A stretch of DNA of 47,359 nt. Origin: an uncultured Bacillota bacterium (lineage in GTDB: Bacteria > Bacillota > Clostridia > Christensenellales > Borkfalkiaceae). This document shows positions 15,064-24,325 of this stretch, in pieces. The first letter of the stretch is position 1. The number at the start of each line of letters is the position of its first letter. Made by a program: the position numbers and the translations under genes. The notes beneath the pieces were generated by a model. That model searched no databases, had not been told where the DNA came from, and was given only the letters and a program-made list of their open reading frames with translations. The stretch is from NCBI GenBank assembly GCA_949297575.1, contig CASFTB010000009.1, forward strand, positions 1 through 47,359, in the 5' to 3' direction.

Positions 15064-16553
15064 ACTTCAATTCCTGGCAGTTCCTCATCTTTTTGCCCGT
15101 CGTCGTCGGGCTGTACTGGCTGCTCCCGCACAAATTCCGCTGGGTGATGCTGCTCATCGCATCTTACTTCTTTTACATGAGCTGGAATGCCTGGCTCATC
15201 ATCCTGCTCATGACGACCACGGTCACGGCGTACGCGGCTTCCAACCTCATGAAGAAGACGCAGAGCACGAAAGTGCGCAAGGCGCTGCTCATCGCGACGC
15301 TCGTCATCTGTCTGGGGATCCTCATCTTCTTCAAGTACATCAACTTCCTGCTGGAAACGGCAGTCGGCGTCATACGGCTGTTCAACGCCGGGCAGGACAG
15401 CATCATGCTGAACGTCATCCTGCCCGTCGGCATCAGTTTTTATACCTTTCAGACGCTCTCCTACGTCGTGGACGTGTACCGCGGAGACTTTGAGCCCGAG
15501 CCGCATTTCGGCTATTTCGCGCTGTACGTGGTGTACTTTCCGCAGCTGGTGGCGGGCCCCATCGAGCGCCCGGGCGCGCTGCTGCCGCAGCTGCACGAGG
15601 AGCATAAATTCAAGGCGGAATACTTTACCGACGGCCTGAAATGGCTGATTTCCGGCTTTTTCCGCAAGGTGGTCGTGGCAGATCTCTGCGGTATTTTTGT
15701 GGATAAAGTGTTTGCCGACCTTTCTGCAGCCAATTCGCTCGCCGTCTCTGCCGCGGCCTTCCTCTTCCTCATCCAGATCTATAACGACTTCGCCGGGTAT
15801 TCCGAGATCGCGATGGGCTCTGCGCGGCTGATGGGGGTCAGGCTCACGCAGAATTTCAACAGGCCGCTTTCGAGCACCAGCTTCACGGAGTTTTTCCGCC
15901 GCTGGCATATCACGCTCAACGTGTGGTTCACGGAATACGTCTACATCCCGCTGGGAGGCAACCGCAAGGGCCTGCCGCGCAAGCTCCTGAACACGCTCAT
16001 CGTGTTCGCGCTGTGCGGCATCTGGCACGGCGCGAACTGGACGTTCGTGCTGTGGGGCGTCACGGTCGGCGTGTTCGTCTGCCTCGAAACGCTGTTCCGG
16101 AAGCCCGCCCGCAGGGCATGCGAAAGGCTGCACATCGACCCTGAAAACCAGACCATCCGCTTTTTGCGGCAGGGCTTCGTCATCTTCCTGTTCACCCTGT
16201 GCAGCGTGATGTTCCGCTCGAGCGACATCTCGCAGATCGGGCAGGCGTATGCGCAGATGTTTACCGCCTGGGGCGGAGGCGCGGGCTGCATCTCTTCGGC
16301 GATGGAGAGCCTTGGCATGAGCGTGGCAGACTTCATACAGCTCGCCGTCGGATTCGTCGGCATGGCGGTCATTTGCCGCCTGACGCAGGAGCAGGCGGGG
16401 CAGGCCCCGCTGCCCTCCCTGCGTGACCGCGCGGCGGCGGTCGGCGCGCCCGCCTATGCCATGGCCGCGTTCGGCGTGCTCACCATTGCCCTGTGCTGGA
16501 TCGCCCTGCTCACCAATGCAGACGTGAGCGGGTTTGCGTACTTCCAATTTTAA
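15060..16553 (+). CDS. MBOAT O-acyltransferase, AlgI/DltB-like (cassette A)
   Basis: 497 aa from ATG 15060 (MNFNSWQFLIFLP). It has many membrane segments and the family hallmarks: FYTFQTLSYVVDVYRG, YFPQLVAGPIERP, FFRRWHITLN (His283), YIPLGGNRKG, and the invariant His323 in GIWHGANW. The C-terminus FAYFQF is typical of AlgI-type proteins. Members move an activated acyl group through the membrane for attachment to exported polysaccharide or teichoic acid. It is flanked by the small 3-TM gene (overlapping) and a ligase gene (20 nt later), so the operon probably acylates a cell-surface polymer. The acyl group and acceptor cannot be told from sequence. Confidence 0.92.
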   Translation: MNFNSWQFLIFLPVVVGLYWLLPHKFRWVMLLIASYFFYMSWNAWLIILLMTTTVTAYAASNLMKKTQSTKVRKALLIATLVICLGILIFFKYINFLLETAVGVIRLFNAGQDSIMLNVILPVGISFYTFQTLSYVVDVYRGDFEPEPHFGYFALYVVYFPQLVAGPIERPGALLPQLHEEHKFKAEYFTDGLKWLISGFFRKVVVADLCGIFVDKVFADLSAANSLAVSAAAFLFLIQIYNDFAGYSEIAMGSARLMGVRLTQNFNRPLSSTSFTEFFRRWHITLNVWFTEYVYIPLGGNRKGLPRKLLNTLIVFALCGIWHGANWTFVLWGVTVGVFVCLETLFRKPARRACERLHIDPENQTIRFLRQGFVIFLFTLCSVMFRSSDISQIGQAYAQMFTAWGGGAGCISSAMESLGMSVADFIQLAVGFVGMAVICRLTQEQAGQAPLPSLRDRAAAVGAPAYAMAAFGVLTIALCWIALLTNADVSGFAYFQF

Positions 16554-16573
16554 AAAAAGTAAGGAGGAAACCT

Positions 16574-18115
16574 ATGACGATCACAGAGATCAAAAAACAA
16601 CAGTGCGAAAAGACGCTCTACCACTACCTCAGAGAGCATGCCGGAGGCGCGCCGGACAAGGTCTGGCTTTCGAGCGAGCGCGAAGAGGTCACCTTCCGCG
16701 AGGCGCTCCGTCGGGTGGAAGCGGCCGCCGCGCAGTTCTTGCGCTGCGGCATGAAAAAGGGGGATCTTCTGGCGCTCCGCGCCACCCGCTGCATCGATAC
16801 CGTGCTCCTTTCCGTCGCGGCGGCGGCGATCGGCGCGGTGGCGGCGCTGACGGATGCGCACTTTCCCGTTCAAACGTATCTGCGCGATACGGGCGTAAAG
16901 ATGACTCCCGATTTTATCCTCTCCAACGAGGAGGCGGGGGAGGGCATTTCCGCGGGCGGCAACTGGAAGCTTTCGGGCGGCGGCAAAACGGAGGACGTCA
17001 CCTTTGCGGAGGGCGGCGACCGCAAGGCTTTTGAGACGGCGGCAGGGGAAGTCAGGGCGGACGAGCCGTTCATGATCATCTTCACCTCCGGTTCGACGGG
17101 CACGTCGAAGGCGGTGCTCCTCTCGCATAAAAACTGCGTGGCAAACCCCGCCGACGCCATGCCTCTGTTCGGGCAGGGCCCTGCGGACGTCGCCATCGCG
17201 CTGCTGCCGCTGAACCACGTGTTCGGGTTTGCCGTCGCTTCCTGTTCGCTCTTCTGCGGGCACGAGCTGTTTTTTCCGAAGAACATAGACATCGAATACA
17301 TCCTCAAATGTATCGAGCAGCGCAGGATCTCCGTCATCTATTCCGTGCCCACCTTCTTTTTGGAACTTTTAAAGGACGGTCGCAACCGCAAGTACGACCT
17401 TTCCTCCCTGCGCCTGGGGCTGATGGCGGGCGGGCCGTTCACGGCAGAGCAGATGCGTTTCATCGAGGGCGAGCTCGGCCTGCGCCTCATGCCCGGCTAC
17501 GGCATGAGCGAGTGCGTCGGCATCAGTACCTCCAACTTTGATGCGCCGGTCGAGGAGCGCGCCGCAGGTGTGGGCAAGCTTTATCCCATGACGGAGGCGT
17601 TCGTCATCGGCGAGGACGGGCAGCGCCTCGGCTGCGGCGAAGAGGGGGAGATCTGCGTGCGCGGAATGACGCTCATGCTCGGCTATTACGGCGATGAGGC
17701 GGCTACGCGGGAGGCGATCGACAGCGAAGGATTCCTGCACACGGGCGACCTCGGCTACTTTGATGCGGACGGCACGCTGTACATCAGTGGCAGAAAGAAG
17801 GACATCATCATCCGCAGCGGCAACAACATCTCCACCGTCGGCGTAGAGAAAAAGATCATGAGCCTTCCCTGCGTATACACGGCGAGCGTCGTCGGCATAA
17901 AGGACGACAAGAGCACGGAAGCGCCCGCCGCCATGGTCGTGCTCAAAACAGGCTGCGCCCGCACGGAAGAGCAGCTCCTGCACGAGATGGCGTCCGTCCT
18001 GACGCGGCTGGAGCTCCCCGTCAAAGTCATGGCCGTGCCCTCCCTCCCGCTCACCTCTTCCGGCAAGCCGGACAAGCAGAAGATCAGGGCGATGCTGGAA
18101 GGGGCAAAGCGCTGA
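16574..18115 (+). CDS. AMP-forming acyl/aminoacyl ligase (cassette A)
   Basis: 513 aa from ATG 16574 after AAGGAGG. This is an ANL-superfamily adenylating enzyme. The P-loop IFTSGSTGTSK begins near residue 169, YGMSEC follows, then GFLHTGDLG, GRKKDIIIRSGNN and the C-terminal catalytic Lys498 in LTSSGKPDKQKI. It should activate a carboxylic or amino acid as the acyl-AMP and pass it to CoA or a carrier. In dlt operons the equivalent DltA loads D-alanine on DltC; no carrier gene is present here, so the acceptor is either CoA or a carrier encoded elsewhere. It is the last gene before the terminator at 18209. Confidence 0.87.
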   Translation: MTITEIKKQQCEKTLYHYLREHAGGAPDKVWLSSEREEVTFREALRRVEAAAAQFLRCGMKKGDLLALRATRCIDTVLLSVAAAAIGAVAALTDAHFPVQTYLRDTGVKMTPDFILSNEEAGEGISAGGNWKLSGGGKTEDVTFAEGGDRKAFETAAGEVRADEPFMIIFTSGSTGTSKAVLLSHKNCVANPADAMPLFGQGPADVAIALLPLNHVFGFAVASCSLFCGHELFFPKNIDIEYILKCIEQRRISVIYSVPTFFLELLKDGRNRKYDLSSLRLGLMAGGPFTAEQMRFIEGELGLRLMPGYGMSECVGISTSNFDAPVEERAAGVGKLYPMTEAFVIGEDGQRLGCGEEGEICVRGMTLMLGYYGDEAATREAIDSEGFLHTGDLGYFDADGTLYISGRKKDIIIRSGNNISTVGVEKKIMSLPCVYTASVVGIKDDKSTEAPAAMVVLKTGCARTEEQLLHEMASVLTRLELPVKVMAVPSLPLTSSGKPDKQKIRAMLEGAKR

Positions 18116-18208
18116 CGCCCTGCCCGAAAAGAAGGGCGGCGCGTCCGTCCGCCGGCCCCGCAAGGGGCGGGCCGCATCGGATGGCCAGCCGCTTTCGGCA
18201 AAAAAATT

Positions 18209-18236
18209 CCTCCCCCGCATTTGCGGGGGAGGTTTT
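18209..18236. terminator. Bidirectional terminator between convergent transcription units
   Basis: CCTCCCCCGC (18209-18218) pairs with GCGGGGGAGG (18223-18232) around a 4-nt loop. Plus-strand transcripts meet TTTT after it. Minus-strand transcripts meet a run of seven T (the A run at 18200-18206). It ends both the long unit coming from region 1 and the 18278 gene. Confidence 0.85.
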
Positions 18237-18277
18237 CGCTTGCTCAATGTCCGGCAGGGTCGCTGCCGCCGGAGGGC

Positions 18278-21277
18278 TCAGGCGAGGTGGTCAAGCATCG
18301 CCAGCGTGACGTTGAGCAGATCGGTGAGGGAGAGCTCTCCGATCGTCTCTGCATTGTCAAAGTCCGCCTTGTTCAGCCCGAGGATGTCGTAGGGGATAAC
18401 CTTGCCGAGGATGGAGGGATCTTCCACCGTCACCATGCCGTCGGCATACAGGTCGTCGAGGGTGAGCGCGTTGATGTTCTCCCGCACGTTGACGACGAAT
18501 TGGTTGACGTTCTGCACGGGGCAGAAAACTTCCTTTCCGTCCTCCGTCAGCAGATACTTCCACACGCCGCGCGCCTGTCCGTAGGTGTACAGCGCCGTGC
18601 CCTCCGCGAGGGAGAAGCCGTCGGGCAGCATCGATTCTTTTACAACGTAGCCTTCGCCTTCATCGTTCGCTTCCAGCGGCAGCTGTTGCCAGGTCTCGGT
18701 GGTGATGTCGAACCAGAACAGGTTGCCCTGCGTATACGTTCCGCCCGCACTGTAAACATCTGCACGGGAGAGGCGGGTAAAGAGATCTTTGTCCGCGTAT
18801 TCCGCTTTGATCTCGTACCCCGCGGGGTCGAGCCTAAGGGCGCACATGCGCTCCGCGGCCGCATCGTAATACCACAGCTTGTTTTCAGAATAGATGCCGT
18901 TTTCGGAGCTTGCCTCCTCGTACAGGAAGTCGCCGTCCTCGTTGACGGCATCGCTGCCGTCCGCCGCTTTGACGCGAACGTACAGGGGACCGTCTGCAAA
19001 CAGAGCCGCGTCCTCCCCGTTCAGTTTCCAGCCGGAGACCTGCGTCGCCTGCACGAAGGCGGGTTCACCCTCCTCGTCCGTGCCGAGCACGTACAGGGGC
19101 ACGTCCCGATAGTTTTCCTTTTCCGCTTCCGAAACGAGCCGATAGGGGCAGCAGACGGCGGCGGGGAGCGCTTCGCCGTCTCCCAGCGATCCGACATATG
19201 CCGCGGCGTTGTAGTAGTCGCCCGTCGCGTAGACGTACAGATTGTTTTCCCCGTACACGCCCGCGAGCTCGTCTAACTTTTTCAGCAGCTCCGCCTTCGT
19301 CATGCCTTCGGGCACGGTGAACACCTCGTGGTATTCGTACACGGAGGGGGCAAACATCCGCTGCACGCTCATCGCGCGCAGGTCGTCTGCCAGCGTTGCG
19401 AGGGTGGAGCCGCGAAGGCTGAACAGCAGGGAATCCTCCTCTTCGTTGATCTCGAGAATGTCGCTCACCGTCACGTTTTCGATCTCGTCCGAGAGCTCGC
19501 CGATGGAGAAGTCCGCCAGCGCCTGCAGGATCTTCGCGTCTTCGCTGCCCTCGGAGGTGTCGATGGCGAGCACGTCGCGCAAGGTCAGGCCGTCTATCTT
19601 GGCAGAGTCGGAGAAGTCGCCGAGCGTCCAGCCGGAGATGGCCTGCAGCAGCGAATGCGCCCCGTCGCCCGCGTCCACGATGTTGCCGATGACGAGGTCG
19701 TCGATCTCCCCGGACAGCTGCCCGATGGTCTTGCGCTCGTTCTCGTTATAGTGCAGCGTGCCGTCTTCGGCAACGGTATAGCCGTCGCCGTAGGCGAGGT
19801 AGAGGAGGATGGCGGAAGAGCTGCCGTCCAGTTCGATGACATCGTCGAGATAGATATCGTTGACGGCGGAATTCATCGAATCGGAGAGGTAGGCGAAGGG
19901 GATGTATTTGATGGAATCGAAGATGGCGTTGTCGGTGGGGATGTTCAGGAACTGCCCGGCCTCGTCCAGCGTCAGCGTCTCTGTGTCGAGCGCGGCGGAG
20001 AGCGCGTTCATCGCGTAGATGACGGGCAGGCCTGCCACGCCGTTCGTGCAGGTGTACAGCGCCGTGTCCGCATCCGCCGCGGCGGCGTCTGCCGGCGCGT
20101 AGTCGTAGTCGAGGCGGTACAGCGTCTGCCCCTCGTAGGCGGGGTCGACGGCAAAGCCGCCGTTTTCGGTATCGACGGCGGGCTTGCCGTCCTCACCGTA
20201 TACGTTGGCGGGCACATACCAGGAGCCGCCGTATTCGTAATACTCGCCCTCGGCGGGCTTCGCGCTCACCTTCGCGTACAGGGCGGTGTAGAGGCAGGGG
20301 GTCGCCACGGAGGAAAACTGTACCGTCTCGCCCGTCGCGGTCAGGTTTACGGGCGCATAGCCGTCGGGCGCGTCGGCGGTCGCGGCGGTGCGCACGTAGA
20401 GGTTTTCGCCCTCTGCCAGCGCGAAGGCCGCGCTGTATGCCTGCACCTCGCCCTCGGCGGGGGTGCCCTCCGCCGCGAGGGAGTACACCGCGTCGTTGCT
20501 TTCGCCGAGCGGGGAATACAGGGTGAATGCCTCTTCCCCTTCGCCCGAAGTCCTGCCGAGGTACAGCCGCGCTTGCCCGAGGTACAGTCTGCCCTCCTGC
20601 ACGGTCACGCCCGAGAGGGCGTACAGATCGTGCGGCTGCAGCTGCACGATCTGCTCTTGCGTCTCCGTGCCGTCCTCGTCCGTCGCCGTATAGGTGTCGC
20701 GGAAGGCGACGGAGCGTGTATAGTAGGCGTATTCGGTGTCGGACATGGAGAACTCCTTCGCGAGGGAGCCGTCCTCCGTGTCGTTGACCTGCGTATAGAT
20801 CTCCGCGGGTGCCTCATCGCTGCCCGTTATCAGCGCCATGTCGGGCAGTTCGAACCCCGCAAAGTCCGCTACGTCGGCGAGGGTGGCCGTCAGCACGACG
20901 ATGTCCATCACCGAGGCGGAAAGGCCGGAAACAGGGGTGGAATACAGCGCGTCGCGGTCGATCTTGAACAGCCCCATCTCCTCGACGTTGGAGAGCACGC
21001 CGTCGATCAGCTCCTCCGCCTTGGGGGAGATCTCGATGACGGTGTCGATGGAGATGTCTCCGCTGAGCGCGTCGGCGACCTTCTGCACGACTTCGATGAC
21101 GGTGCCGTCGTAGGACTCGGAGATCCAGTCCTCCCCGCCGAAAAATCCCGCGATGGTGCGTACTTTGACCTGCGTGACGAGGACGGCGATGGTGCCGGCG
21201 ATGGCGCCGATAAAGATGACCAGCGTCAGCACGATGGTCAGAAGGATGCTCCCTAAACTGTGGTTGGATCGTACCAT
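18278..21277 (-). CDS. Large membrane-anchored extracytoplasmic protein with short degenerate repeats
   Basis: 999 aa with an N-terminal membrane anchor (about 10-33) after the start MVRSNHSLGS. The rest is acidic and rich in Tyr, Ala and Asp, as expected outside the cell. A motif of the form (S)D-x-I-x(2)-(L/V)T(L/V)xD(V/I)LxI recurs, for example KIDGLTLRDVLAID, IENVTVSDILEIN, ALTLDDLYADG and IGELSLTDLLNV, often preceded by IGxLS. Tyr- and Val-rich beta stretches such as LYVRVKAADGSDA lie between them. I do not recognise a family with a known function. It follows the cupin-like gene by 7 nt and seems to be co-transcribed with it. Confidence 0.75.
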   Translation of the reverse strand: MVRSNHSLGSILLTIVLTLVIFIGAIAGTIAVLVTQVKVRTIAGFFGGEDWISESYDGTVIEVVQKVADALSGDISIDTVIEISPKAEELIDGVLSNVEEMGLFKIDRDALYSTPVSGLSASVMDIVVLTATLADVADFAGFELPDMALITGSDEAPAEIYTQVNDTEDGSLAKEFSMSDTEYAYYTRSVAFRDTYTATDEDGTETQEQIVQLQPHDLYALSGVTVQEGRLYLGQARLYLGRTSGEGEEAFTLYSPLGESNDAVYSLAAEGTPAEGEVQAYSAAFALAEGENLYVRTAATADAPDGYAPVNLTATGETVQFSSVATPCLYTALYAKVSAKPAEGEYYEYGGSWYVPANVYGEDGKPAVDTENGGFAVDPAYEGQTLYRLDYDYAPADAAAADADTALYTCTNGVAGLPVIYAMNALSAALDTETLTLDEAGQFLNIPTDNAIFDSIKYIPFAYLSDSMNSAVNDIYLDDVIELDGSSSAILLYLAYGDGYTVAEDGTLHYNENERKTIGQLSGEIDDLVIGNIVDAGDGAHSLLQAISGWTLGDFSDSAKIDGLTLRDVLAIDTSEGSEDAKILQALADFSIGELSDEIENVTVSDILEINEEEDSLLFSLRGSTLATLADDLRAMSVQRMFAPSVYEYHEVFTVPEGMTKAELLKKLDELAGVYGENNLYVYATGDYYNAAAYVGSLGDGEALPAAVCCPYRLVSEAEKENYRDVPLYVLGTDEEGEPAFVQATQVSGWKLNGEDAALFADGPLYVRVKAADGSDAVNEDGDFLYEEASSENGIYSENKLWYYDAAAERMCALRLDPAGYEIKAEYADKDLFTRLSRADVYSAGGTYTQGNLFWFDITTETWQQLPLEANDEGEGYVVKESMLPDGFSLAEGTALYTYGQARGVWKYLLTEDGKEVFCPVQNVNQFVVNVRENINALTLDDLYADGMVTVEDPSILGKVIPYDILGLNKADFDNAETIGELSLTDLLNVTLAMLDHLA

Positions 21278-21284
21278 GATAACC

Positions 21285-21599
21285 TCACGCTTTGGCGGCG
21301 CGCTCCACGATGCAGGTGCAGGCGCCGTTCAATTCGTATTCGCCCGTCTGTTCGGCGAGGAAGCTCTCGCCCGCGGCGAAGGGCGTTTCGCCGCGCGCCC
21401 ACTTGAAGTGCCCGCTCCCCGAAAGGATGTGCACCCTGTCCGCGCCGTCGGTGTACAGCTTGTAGCGGCGGGGACTTTCGATGTACAGCATGGTCTCCCC
21501 GCGCTTTCCGACGCGCGCGCCCTGCACTTTTTTTTCGGAGAAGGAGAACTCCTCTTCGGCGGGCAGGGGACCCGCCGCCTCGATCTTGCACAATTTCAT
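21285..21599 (-). CDS. Small cupin-like protein, probably translated from a leaderless mRNA
   Basis: 104 aa from ATG 21599 (MKLCKIEAAG). The pattern GADRVHILSGSGHFKW, RGETPFAAGESFL and GEYELNG matches the small beta-barrel (cupin) seen at the C-terminus of type I mannose-6-phosphate isomerases, but no metal-binding HxH is evident, so a sugar-binding or regulatory role is possible. There is no Shine-Dalgarno, and a TATAAT ends 6 nt before the ATG. A TTG at 21662 in frame would place the promoter inside the gene and is rejected. Confidence 0.65.
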   Translation of the reverse strand: MKLCKIEAAGPLPAEEEFSFSEKKVQGARVGKRGETMLYIESPRRYKLYTDGADRVHILSGSGHFKWARGETPFAAGESFLAEQTGEYELNGACTCIVERAAKA

Positions 21600-21605
21600 A
21601 CCGCT

Positions 21606-21634
21606 ATTATAATATAAAACGGCGCGAAATGCAA
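21606..21634 (-). promoter_or_regulatory. Promoter giving a leaderless transcript
   Basis: Minus strand: -35 TTGCAT (21629-21634), 17-bp spacer, -10 TATAAT (21606-21611). Only six bases separate the -10 from the ATG at 21599, so transcription should begin at or within a base or two of the start codon. Confidence 0.75.
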
Positions 21635-21677
21635 TGATTGCGCGCCGTAAATTTGTGAGCAAAGATGAAAATTCTTC

Positions 21678-22931
21678 CTAACCGCCGCGTTCCTGCCCGC
21701 CGTCCTGCCCGTCCTCGCCCTCGCCGAGCAGCAGGTCTGCCCGCTCCTGCGTGATCTCGGATACGTTTTTCAGCTTCCTGTCGATGGTGCGCGTCTTTTT
21801 CGCGGCGTTTTCGATGGTGTCCTGGGCCTCCTGCAACTTTTTCTGCGCTTTTTCGAGGATCTGCACGAAGTTGCGGAACTCGTGGCGGAAGGCGGAGAGC
21901 AGCTCCCACAGTTCGCCGCTGCGCTTTTCGATAGCGGCCGTCTTGTACCCGATCTGCAGGGTGGTGAGCAGCGCGCCGAAGTTGGTCGGCCCGCACGCCA
22001 TCACCCGCTTCCCCGCAAGGTATTCGGCGAGGCCGGGCATTTTCAGGCTCTCGGCGTACAGCCCCTCGAGGGGGAGGAACATGACGGCGAAGTCCGCCGT
22101 CAGCGGCGGGCGTATGTACTTTTTGGCGATGGCGTCCGCCTGCAATTTCAGGGCGCGCTCGAGGTTTTTGGACGCGCGTTCGGCGCCCTCCCTGTCCGCC
22201 GCACTCTCCGCGTCCGCGAGGCGGCGGTACTCCTCGATGGGGAACTTGCTGTCTACGGGCAGCAGCACCGTCTCCCCGTCTCCGGAGGGGAGGAGCACGG
22301 CGAACTCGACCACGTCGTTGCTCATGGGGTCCACGCGCACGTTGGCGCGGTACTGCTGCGGGGAGAGCATCTGCCCCAACAGGGCGGAAAGCTGCACCTC
22401 GCCCCACGTGCCGCGCAGCTTGACGTTGGTGAACACCTTCTTGATGTCCGCCACGCTCCCCGCCAGCTGCTGCACCTCGCCGATGCCCTTATACACCGCC
22501 TCCAGCCGCTCGTTGATGATGGAGTAGCTCTTGTTCAGCCTGTTTTCGAGGGTAGAGGAGAGCTTCTCGTCCACCGTCTGGCGGATCTGCTCGAGGTTGT
22601 GCGCGTTCTGCTCGGTCATGTACTTGATCTCGCCCGTCACCACGCGCTGTATCTCGGCGAGCCGCCGCTCCGTGCTCTCGTTGAGGGTCTCCAGCTTCTC
22701 CTGCATGCCGCGCAGGTTGCCGCTCTGCTGCTTGCCGATGAAGTCGAGGTAATCCTGCACGGCGCGCGCGCTCTGTTCGGAAACGAACGCCGCCCGCTCG
22801 CACAGCTGCTCGAGGCGCGCCGTATCCGCACCTCTGCGGGGCGCCGCGTGCTGGTTTTTCAGGATGATCGCGCACACGACGAGCGAGAGCGCCGCACACA
22901 CCGCCGCGATGATGGAAAAGACTTCAGCCAT
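21678..22931 (-). CDS. rmuC: DNA recombination protein RmuC
   Basis: 417 aa with an N-terminal hydrophobic segment (about 5-24) and a coiled-coil region (about 38-160). The conserved RmuC nuclease-like core is then clear: VKLRGTWGEVQLSALLGQML, LPVDSKFPIEEYRRL, FAVMFLPLEGLYAESL and GPTNFGALLTTLQIGYK. The family limits DNA inversions and short-repeat rearrangements and is PD-(D/E)XK-related. The start overlaps the end of cca by 8 nt, indicating coupled expression. Having an inversion-limiting protein in a window with an inverton is probably coincidence, since rmuC acts on inverted repeats by a different route. Confidence 0.92.
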   Translation of the reverse strand: MAEVFSIIAAVCAALSLVVCAIILKNQHAAPRRGADTARLEQLCERAAFVSEQSARAVQDYLDFIGKQQSGNLRGMQEKLETLNESTERRLAEIQRVVTGEIKYMTEQNAHNLEQIRQTVDEKLSSTLENRLNKSYSIINERLEAVYKGIGEVQQLAGSVADIKKVFTNVKLRGTWGEVQLSALLGQMLSPQQYRANVRVDPMSNDVVEFAVLLPSGDGETVLLPVDSKFPIEEYRRLADAESAADREGAERASKNLERALKLQADAIAKKYIRPPLTADFAVMFLPLEGLYAESLKMPGLAEYLAGKRVMACGPTNFGALLTTLQIGYKTAAIEKRSGELWELLSAFRHEFRNFVQILEKAQKKLQEAQDTIENAAKKTRTIDRKLKNVSEITQERADLLLGEGEDGQDGGQERGG

Positions 22932-24282
22932 TGTTCTCCTCCGCGAGGCGCTTCGCCTCTCCGAGCAGAGCCTCCCTCTCGTTGCGGTGCCCGTCGCGCG
23001 CGCACCACAGCAGCAGTTTTTCGAGGATCTCCCCCGTCCGCTCGCGCGGCACGATCCCCGCGAGGGCGTCTCCGCGCACGGCGAGCTGCCGGAGGGAGAA
23101 GGGCACGCCCTCCTCCTGCATCTTTTGCAGGATGTTCTCCCATTTGGCGAGGGTGGGGCACTCGTTCAGGTCGTCCCTGCAGCCCGAATAGTCTGCCTGT
23201 TTGAGCAGGACGAGCAGGGGATACCATGTGTAATTTTTAACGATGAAGGCGCGCACCTTTCCCTCCTTCGCCTTGCCGTCGAGGTCGTACATGTGCAGGC
23301 GGGTGAGCGCGCACACTGTCTCCGTCGTCTTTTTGGGTGCTTTGAGCCGCTCCAGGATCTCCCGCGCGATGCCCTCTCCGAGCACGTCGTGGCTGTGGTA
23401 CTTGCCCGTCTGCAGATAGGCGGCGGGCTTGCCGACGTCGTGCAGCAGCGCCGAAAGGCGCACCCGCTCGTCCGCGTACTTGCAGGCGCGCAGGGAATGT
23501 TCGAGCACGTCGTGCGCGTGGAAGTCCGCACGCTGCGGCATGCCTTTCCCCGCGGCGAGCTCGGGCAGAATGTAGTTGAGCACGTCCGTGCCCTCCAACA
23601 GCTTCAGTCCCTCATAATGCGCGTAGCGTATGCCGTATTTTGCGTCCGCGTGCAGGATGAGCTGCAATTCCGCAAAGATGCGTTCGGCGGAGATCCTGGC
23701 GATGAGCGCGGCGTTGAATTTAGCGCCGAGGATGCATTCGAGGGTAGGGGCAAAGCCCAGTTGCGCCGCCTGCCGCGCGAGGCGCATCAGCCGCAGCCCG
23801 TCCTCCGAAAACACTTCGTCGGGCGGCCGCGTGGTGGAGATGCGCTTCTCGCGGATGTCCTCCGCGCCGCCGAGAGGGTCGCAGACCTCCCCCGTCTTCA
23901 GGTCGCAGTACACGGCGTTGCAGCGGAAGTCCCGCCGCAGGGCGTCCGTGCGCATGTCCGCGGTGAAGCGGATGCTTTCGGGTGCATGCTCGCCGCGGCG
24001 GTACACGTCGGTGCGGAAGGAGGTGAACTCCATCTTGCGTTCCCCGTCCGTGAGGTTGACGGTGCCCGTATTTTTATAGACGCCGTTCACGCACAGCCCG
24101 CACCTGCGTGCGAGGGCGGAAAAAGTTTCCGCGGGCACGGGCGCGCAGAGGTCTATGTCCTGCGAGGCGGGCAGCCCCGCGAGCGCGTCGCGCACGGCGC
24201 CGCCCACGGCGTACAGTGGGAAGTCCGCTTTCCCCGCCGCGTCCAGAAGTTTTTGCGGTATGTTCGGTAATTCCAGCCGCAT
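22924..24282 (-). CDS. cca: CCA tRNA nucleotidyltransferase / HD-domain protein
   Basis: 452 aa from ATG 24282 after AAAGGA. The nucleotidyltransferase head has GGAVRDALAG (27-36) with the metal-binding Asp42 and Asp44 in DIDLC. The RRDFRCNAVYCD motif, an RNA/nucleotide-binding DGLRLMRLARQAAQLG block, and an HD-type domain (LLHDVGKPAAY with GKYHSHDVLG) follow. It repairs or builds the 3'-terminal CCA of tRNAs. The HD module is common in bacterial enzymes and can give 2',3'-cyclic phosphodiesterase activity. It is first in a two-gene operon with rmuC. Confidence 0.92.
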   Translation of the reverse strand: MRLELPNIPQKLLDAAGKADFPLYAVGGAVRDALAGLPASQDIDLCAPVPAETFSALARRCGLCVNGVYKNTGTVNLTDGERKMEFTSFRTDVYRRGEHAPESIRFTADMRTDALRRDFRCNAVYCDLKTGEVCDPLGGAEDIREKRISTTRPPDEVFSEDGLRLMRLARQAAQLGFAPTLECILGAKFNAALIARISAERIFAELQLILHADAKYGIRYAHYEGLKLLEGTDVLNYILPELAAGKGMPQRADFHAHDVLEHSLRACKYADERVRLSALLHDVGKPAAYLQTGKYHSHDVLGEGIAREILERLKAPKKTTETVCALTRLHMYDLDGKAKEGKVRAFIVKNYTWYPLLVLLKQADYSGCRDDLNECPTLAKWENILQKMQEEGVPFSLRQLAVRGDALAGIVPRERTGEILEKLLLWCARDGHRNEREALLGEAKRLAEENNG

Positions 24283-24325
24283 GTCCTTTCCTTTCCGGTG
24301 ACCCGGTAAAATTTTTTACCCTCTC

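Noticed and set aside
11441..18115. Naming cassette A a dlt operon.
   Set aside because: There is no DltC, the ligase and SGNH proteins diverge, and LRR/InlB modules are fused to the SGNH proteins, so the Dlt name would claim too much.
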